Shown piece by piece: positions 51,691 through 55,079 of a stretch of 55,079 nucleotides of DNA. Numbering within the stretch: position 1 is the first letter of the stretch; each line of letters begins with the position of its first letter. Source of the stretch: an uncultured Bacteroidota bacterium (lineage in GTDB: Bacteria > Bacteroidota > Bacteroidia > Chitinophagales > Chitinophagaceae); the NCBI GenBank assembly GCA_903821465.1, contig CAIJLK010000293.1:1-55079 (forward strand), given 5' to 3'. The translations under genes and the position numbers were made by a program. Under the pieces are notes generated by a model. It had not been told where the DNA came from. It saw only the letters and a program-made list of their open reading frames with translations, and did not search any database.

Positions 51691-53250
51691 ATGAAAATGA
51701 TTAAAGCAATATTTTTTGCAGGAATGCTTATCGTAACAGCATCTTCTTGTAAAAAACAACTTGACATCAATAAAGATCCCAACAATGCTGTTGGTGCTAA
51801 CCCTCAGTTGGTGTTACCACAGGCATTGACCGGAACTGCTAATAATCTGAACGGATTTAATTCAATGGGTGCGCAGCTTGCAGGTTACTCTGCAAACGCA
51901 GGTGGTTATGGTGGTTTTGGTACTTCCATTACTTATAACTTCTCTGCTTCAGATTTTTCTGGCAGATTTACTACTACTTACGATAACCTAGAAGATTATC
52001 AATACATCATCAATTACGCAAAAGGCAATCCTTTGTATTCTTATTTTGTAGGTGCTGCTAAGGCGATGAAAGTATTGAGTTATCAGCTCTTAGTAGATAC
52101 TTATAATGATGTTCCTTATTCAGAAGCATTACAGGGTGCAAGTATTTTAACTCCAAAATACGATGCAGCTGTGGGTATTTATAAGAGTCTTGCGGATGAG
52201 TGTGATTCTGCAATGGCTTCTTTTGTAAAAGGTGACGCTACTCCAGGTGTTACTCCTCTAAGTACTTACGATGTAATGTTTAAGGGTAATGTAGCTAACT
52301 GGAAGAAATTCATCAACACATTGAAATTGCGTATTATCATTAGAGGTAAAGGCAAAGTAACTTTCTCTAACACAAATTTCACTGCAGATGGTTTCTTAAC
52401 CGCTGATGCCCTCATTAATCCTGGTTTTGCCAGAGATAATAATCGTCAGAATCCTAAATGGAATACTTGGGGATACGGTTACACTGGTAGTGATGCAACC
52501 AAATCTTGGATGCCCAACAAATATATCATGGCTTTCTATGATGGAACTAAAATTACCGATCCAGGAAGAGGTGCAGCCATTTACTACAAATTCCCTGCTA
52601 CTGGAACCAACCAGTTAGGTGTAGAAGGTACAGGTATACAAGCTAGCCCTGCAGGAAGTTTCTGGTATTCAAACCCAACAAGAAGCGGATCTACTTCAGG
52701 TGCTTGGAGCGGACCATTAAAAGGACCAACTGCTGGTTATCCAGTGATTACAGCTGCTGAAGCTTATTTCTTAAGAGCGGAAGCTGGTTTATTAGGTGTT
52801 ACTGCTGAAAGTGCACAAACCAATTTCGATGCTGGTGTTGCTGCTGCTTTCAAGTATACTTACACTTTAGAGAACGGTACGGCAACTTCTGCAGATCCTG
52901 CAGCTGCTGTAACTAAATATCAAGCTGATAACTCAGCAAATGTCTTGGTAAACTTTAGCTTAAACACTACTACTGCTCAAAAATTAGAAGCAATCATTAC
53001 GCAAAAATATATTGCTGCGAATTTTGTGAACAGTGAAGAAGGTTGGAATGAATATCGTAGAACTGGATATCCTACCGTGATACCTGGTGGACCAGCATAT
53101 GCAACTTTTGCATCTACTGTTTCTGAAAGTACACGCGCAGATAAGTTACCAGCAAGGATTTTATATCCTTCACAAGAGGGGGCTTATAATTCAGCGAATG
53201 TTCCTATAGGTATTTCACCGTTTTCTTCAACCATCTTCTGGGCTAAATAA
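51691..53250 (+). CDS. SusD/RagB family surface lipoprotein
   Basis: Lid of the SusC transporter on the cell surface. I start at the ATG 51691, which gives the lipoprotein signal MKMIKAIFFAGMLIVTASSC with Cys20; the frame starting at 51643 adds 16 residues without sense. The SusD-like pattern of this subgroup is visible: KQLDINKDPNNA after the Cys, YQLLVDTYNDVPYSEAL near 135, KKFINTLKLRIIIRG near 210 and AEAYFLRAEAGLLG plus NSEEGWNEYRRTGYP in the C-terminal half. 519 residues. This variant belongs to the SusD/RagB-like group often paired with a third lipoprotein, as here. Confidence 0.94.
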   Translation: MKMIKAIFFAGMLIVTASSCKKQLDINKDPNNAVGANPQLVLPQALTGTANNLNGFNSMGAQLAGYSANAGGYGGFGTSITYNFSASDFSGRFTTTYDNLEDYQYIINYAKGNPLYSYFVGAAKAMKVLSYQLLVDTYNDVPYSEALQGASILTPKYDAAVGIYKSLADECDSAMASFVKGDATPGVTPLSTYDVMFKGNVANWKKFINTLKLRIIIRGKGKVTFSNTNFTADGFLTADALINPGFARDNNRQNPKWNTWGYGYTGSDATKSWMPNKYIMAFYDGTKITDPGRGAAIYYKFPATGTNQLGVEGTGIQASPAGSFWYSNPTRSGSTSGAWSGPLKGPTAGYPVITAAEAYFLRAEAGLLGVTAESAQTNFDAGVAAAFKYTYTLENGTATSADPAAAVTKYQADNSANVLVNFSLNTTTAQKLEAIITQKYIAANFVNSEEGWNEYRRTGYPTVIPGGPAYATFASTVSESTRADKLPARILYPSQEGAYNSANVPIGISPFSSTIFWAK

Positions 53251-53269
53251 ATTTTAAAATACTAAGAAT

Positions 53270-54196
53270 ATGAAAAAAATAATAAAGAGTTTCATGATCT
53301 CAGCGTTGGCTTGCTTTTCTTTAGCTTCTTGCTTGAAGACGGTAAATACCAATGTGAATGACATTAACTATACTGCTAATTTTGTACAATTAGAATATGT
53401 AAAAGATAGTGGCCAAACTACTATCAACGCTGGTTTGCAATATTTTGGGGGAGGCACTCTTTTGTTTCCACCTTCTGATGCGGTAGATACCATTTACTAT
53501 CAAGTTACTTATAATGGATCTACTCCTGCTCCTTCAGATGTTACTGTAACATTGGGTGCTGATTGGACTGCTATGACAGACAACTTCGCTAATGATGCAA
53601 TCGTTTATGATAAGTTACCCGATTCTACTTTTAATCTAGTAACACCAACTGTTACTATTAAAGCTGGTTCTAGAGTAGCTTATGCAAAATTCGTAGTGTA
53701 TCCTAGCAAAATAGATCCAAGTAAGTCTTTTATGTATCCATTGGCTCCTACAGTTACGGGTACTAATGTAAGTAAGAACTTTGGCCATATCTATTTCCAC
53801 ACCATTGGTAACCCAATGGCGGGTCCTTACACATGGGATTTCTATAGATATCCAACTCTAACTAGTACTTACCCAACTGGATATGATGGAGCTTCCTTCT
53901 TTGGACGTTCTGCAACAGCCTTACCTGTGAATCCTAAAGTATTTACAGTGCCAACAGGATATTATACACAGCCTAACTATTTAGTATCATTTACCAATAC
54001 TGGTGGTGTATTAAGTGCTTTCAAAGCCGTGATTGACCCTGCGATGGTTCCTGCCTACTTTACTGCAGGTAACGTATCAATTGTTCAGAATCCAGTTATT
54101 ACAGTTACCCCTGATAATAAGAAGATCACTTTGAACTATGTGGCATTTAACGGTTCTGCTTACAGAAACTGTTGGGATGTGTTCACACATAAATAA
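53270..54196 (+). CDS. Third surface lipoprotein of the SusC/SusD operon (DUF1735/DUF4361-like)
   Basis: 308-residue lipoprotein: signal MKKIIKSFMISALACFSLAS with Cys21. The body consists of beta-rich domains typical of proteins encoded after susD in Bacteroidota, with a Calx-beta-like region (about 30-165, including VTPTVTIKAGSRVAYAKFVV) and a C-terminal part ending in CWDVFTHK. The family name is tentative. It lies 19 bp after susD, and a strong terminator follows. Such proteins usually bind the operon's substrate at the surface (family knowledge); nothing here fixes the ligand. Confidence 0.75.
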   Translation: MKKIIKSFMISALACFSLASCLKTVNTNVNDINYTANFVQLEYVKDSGQTTINAGLQYFGGGTLLFPPSDAVDTIYYQVTYNGSTPAPSDVTVTLGADWTAMTDNFANDAIVYDKLPDSTFNLVTPTVTIKAGSRVAYAKFVVYPSKIDPSKSFMYPLAPTVTGTNVSKNFGHIYFHTIGNPMAGPYTWDFYRYPTLTSTYPTGYDGASFFGRSATALPVNPKVFTVPTGYYTQPNYLVSFTNTGGVLSAFKAVIDPAMVPAYFTAGNVSIVQNPVITVTPDNKKITLNYVAFNGSAYRNCWDVFTHK

Positions 54197-54225
54197 TAGA
54201 CTTAGTTGATAAGACTATATTCTAC

Positions 54226-54253
54226 GCCCCCGAGCAATCGGGGGCTTTTTTTT
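54226..54253 (+). terminator. Terminator of the SusC/SusD operon
   Basis: Perfect 8-bp stem GCCCCCGA (54226-54233) / TCGGGGGC (54238-54245), GCAA tetraloop, then eight T. Confidence 0.95.
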
Positions 54254-54255
54254 GC

Positions 54256-54263
54256 TACTTTTG
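54256..54263 (+). promoter_or_regulatory. Promoter -7 box of the DUF3467 gene
   Basis: TACTTTTG, 16 bp before the ATG. Its -33 region falls inside the preceding terminator hairpin, so terminator and promoter overlap. Confidence 0.55.
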
Positions 54264-54279
54264 ACGCTCAAATTAAAAT

Positions 54280-54588
54280 ATGGAACAGCAGCCTAACAGT
54301 CAATTGAATATCGAAATCAGCGAAGAAACCGCAGAAGGCACGTACGCCAATCTGGCCATCATCACCCATAGTCATGCAGAATTTGTGGTTGATTTTGTGA
54401 ATGTAATGCCCGGCACACCTAAGAGCAAGGTTAAATCGCGTATTATATTAACTCCCATGCACGCTAAGCGTTTTATGAAGGCATTAGCAGAAAATGTAGA
54501 GCGTTACGAGCAGGCGAACGGTCTGATCCACGATTTAGAACAGGTTGAAATTCCGATGCATTTCGGCGGACCCACACCACAAGCTTAA
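54280..54588 (+). CDS. DUF3467 family protein
   Basis: Small acidic cytoplasmic protein of 102 residues, recognised by EGTYANLAIITHSHAEFVVD and RIILTPMHAKRFMKALAENV. In other Bacteroidota it often lies next to the RNA polymerase subunit genes; here it stands alone between the SusC/SusD terminator and the strong tandem promoters. Function unknown. Own promoter and terminator, so a single-gene transcript. Confidence 0.9.
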   Translation: MEQQPNSQLNIEISEETAEGTYANLAIITHSHAEFVVDFVNVMPGTPKSKVKSRIILTPMHAKRFMKALAENVERYEQANGLIHDLEQVEIPMHFGGPTPQA

Positions 54589-54621
54589 TTTAGGAACATC
54601 TTTTATGATATATCATACTTT

Positions 54622-54647
54622 AAGCCAACCATCTGTGTTGGCTTTTT
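54622..54647 (+). terminator. Terminator of the DUF3467 gene
   Basis: 8-bp stem AAGCCAAC (54622-54629) / GTTGGCTT (54637-54644), 7-nt loop, followed by T. Between here and 54814 the DNA is AT-rich and I see no gene. Confidence 0.85.
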
Positions 54648-54814
54648 CATTTTATATGCGCTAGATGCTTGAGAATTAGCCCTTTGCGAAAAATATTTCA
54701 ATCTTTTATAAACAAATGCAATTTATTAAGTTACTGTATATCAATCAGTTATGAGTTAACAATGCCTATACTATTCACAAATGTGTAAAAATCAATGGGT
54801 TTTGTGCTCGATTA

Positions 54815-54877
54815 TTTGGTTAAGAACGATGGCCCCCTTACTTTTGCTGCCCGCCGGTAAAAAAGCGGGAGTTCTTA
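54815..54877 (+). promoter_or_regulatory. Tandem strong promoter P1 with leader stem-loop and boxA-like motif
   Basis: TTTG (54815-54818), exactly 20 bp, TACTTTTG (54839-54846). The early transcript forms CCCGC (54850-54854) / GCGGG (54865-54869), followed by GTTCTTA (54871-54877), resembling a boxA antitermination site. Confidence 0.85.
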
Positions 54878-54910
54878 GAAAGAAAATAGTTTAAATAAAG
54901 AGCAAAAAGG

Positions 54911-54975
54911 TTTGGCAGGAGAGTTGATAAAGTGTACCTTTGCAACCCGCTAGGAAAAAGCGGAAAAAGTTCTTA
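54911..54975 (+). promoter_or_regulatory. Tandem strong promoter P2 with leader stem-loop and boxA-like motif
   Basis: TTTG (54911-54914), exactly 20 bp, TACCTTTG (54935-54942), stem CCGC (54947-54950) / GCGG (54960-54963), then GTTCTTA (54969-54975). Same design as P1, 96 bp further on. Confidence 0.87.
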
Positions 54976-55016
54976 AAAAAATAACACGATAAAGTTGGTC
55001 AAGGCCTTTAAAAAGT

Positions 55017-55069
55017 TTTGGTCATAATAATAGGAAGAGTTACTTTTGCAGCCCGATAAAAAGGGGGCT
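55017..55069 (+). promoter_or_regulatory. Tandem strong promoter P3, leader cut by the window end
   Basis: TTTG (55017-55020), exactly 20 bp, TACTTTTG (55041-55048), stem AGCCC (55050-55054) / GGGCT (55065-55069). The GTTCTT box, if present, lies beyond the window. Three such promoters in a row suit an rRNA operon; the transcribed genes are not visible. Confidence 0.85.
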
Positions 55070-55079
55070 TTAGTGATGA

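Overview
The window looks like chromosomal DNA of a Bacteroidota bacterium, most likely of the Chitinophagaceae type; I cannot name a genus. Signs seen in the sequence are promoters of the Bacteroidota form (TTTG, about 20 bp, TAnnTTTG), a SusC/SusD outer-membrane uptake pair, a protein with a type IX secretion (T9SS) type-B sorting tail, a PorE-like TPR/propeller/OmpA protein, a bacterial geranylgeranylglyceryl-phosphate synthase homologue, a B12-dependent ribonucleotide reductase, and Bacteroidota families of unknown function (DUF4293, DUF3467, probably DUF6427). No phage, insertion sequence, CRISPR array or tRNA is visible.

Layout. 1-280: repeat array, GC-rich palindromic element and terminator. 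280-6047: M28 peptidase, GGGPS-like synthase (opposite strand), nrdJ. 6391-8818: FAD (GMC) dehydrogenase with a putative Fe-S motif, and its Tat/lipoprotein small subunit. 9012-11138: metG. 11226-12137: LD-carboxypeptidase, convergent with a minus-strand run (12134-16121) of GntP/DsdX-type permease, RidA, a fold-type III PLP enzyme and an M19 dipeptidase, which reads as a D-amino-acid uptake and deamination operon. 16169-19881: two paralogous membrane-anchored alpha/beta hydrolases and Kup. 20044-25786: secreted protein of unknown function, polytopic membrane protein, purQ, and a two-gene DsbD system. 26022-30729: ECF sigma factor, uvrA, an exosortase and a coupled small membrane protein. 30831-36814: DUF4293 protein, glyA, sugar nucleotidyltransferase, GH5 mannanase-like enzyme, nitronate monooxygenase-like flavoprotein, SDR. 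36877-48250 (all minus strand): T9SS-type secreted protein, hydrolase, lnt, guaB, dprA, PorE-like protein, queE, folD. 48482-54196: SusC, SusD and a third surface lipoprotein without enzymes. 54280-54588: DUF3467 protein. The window closes on three tandem, near-identical strong promoters with CCCGC stem-loops and GTTCTTA boxes, very probably the leader of an rRNA operon lying just outside.

The most unusual non-coding theme is a family of purine-rich 7-bp repeat arrays (units GTGAAGA/GTGAAAA and GATAAAA) at seven loci. They lie mostly right at the 3' ends of genes, carry stop codons in every sense frame, in places encode the last residues of the protein, and twice occur as inverted pairs around an intrinsic terminator. 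Other items of interest are the split DsbD (separate redox alpha domain and a fused, cysteine-less copy), the Fe-S-like GMC dehydrogenase without a cytochrome, -7 boxes that touch the start codons of guaB and folD, and an inverted repeat that covers the exosortase start.
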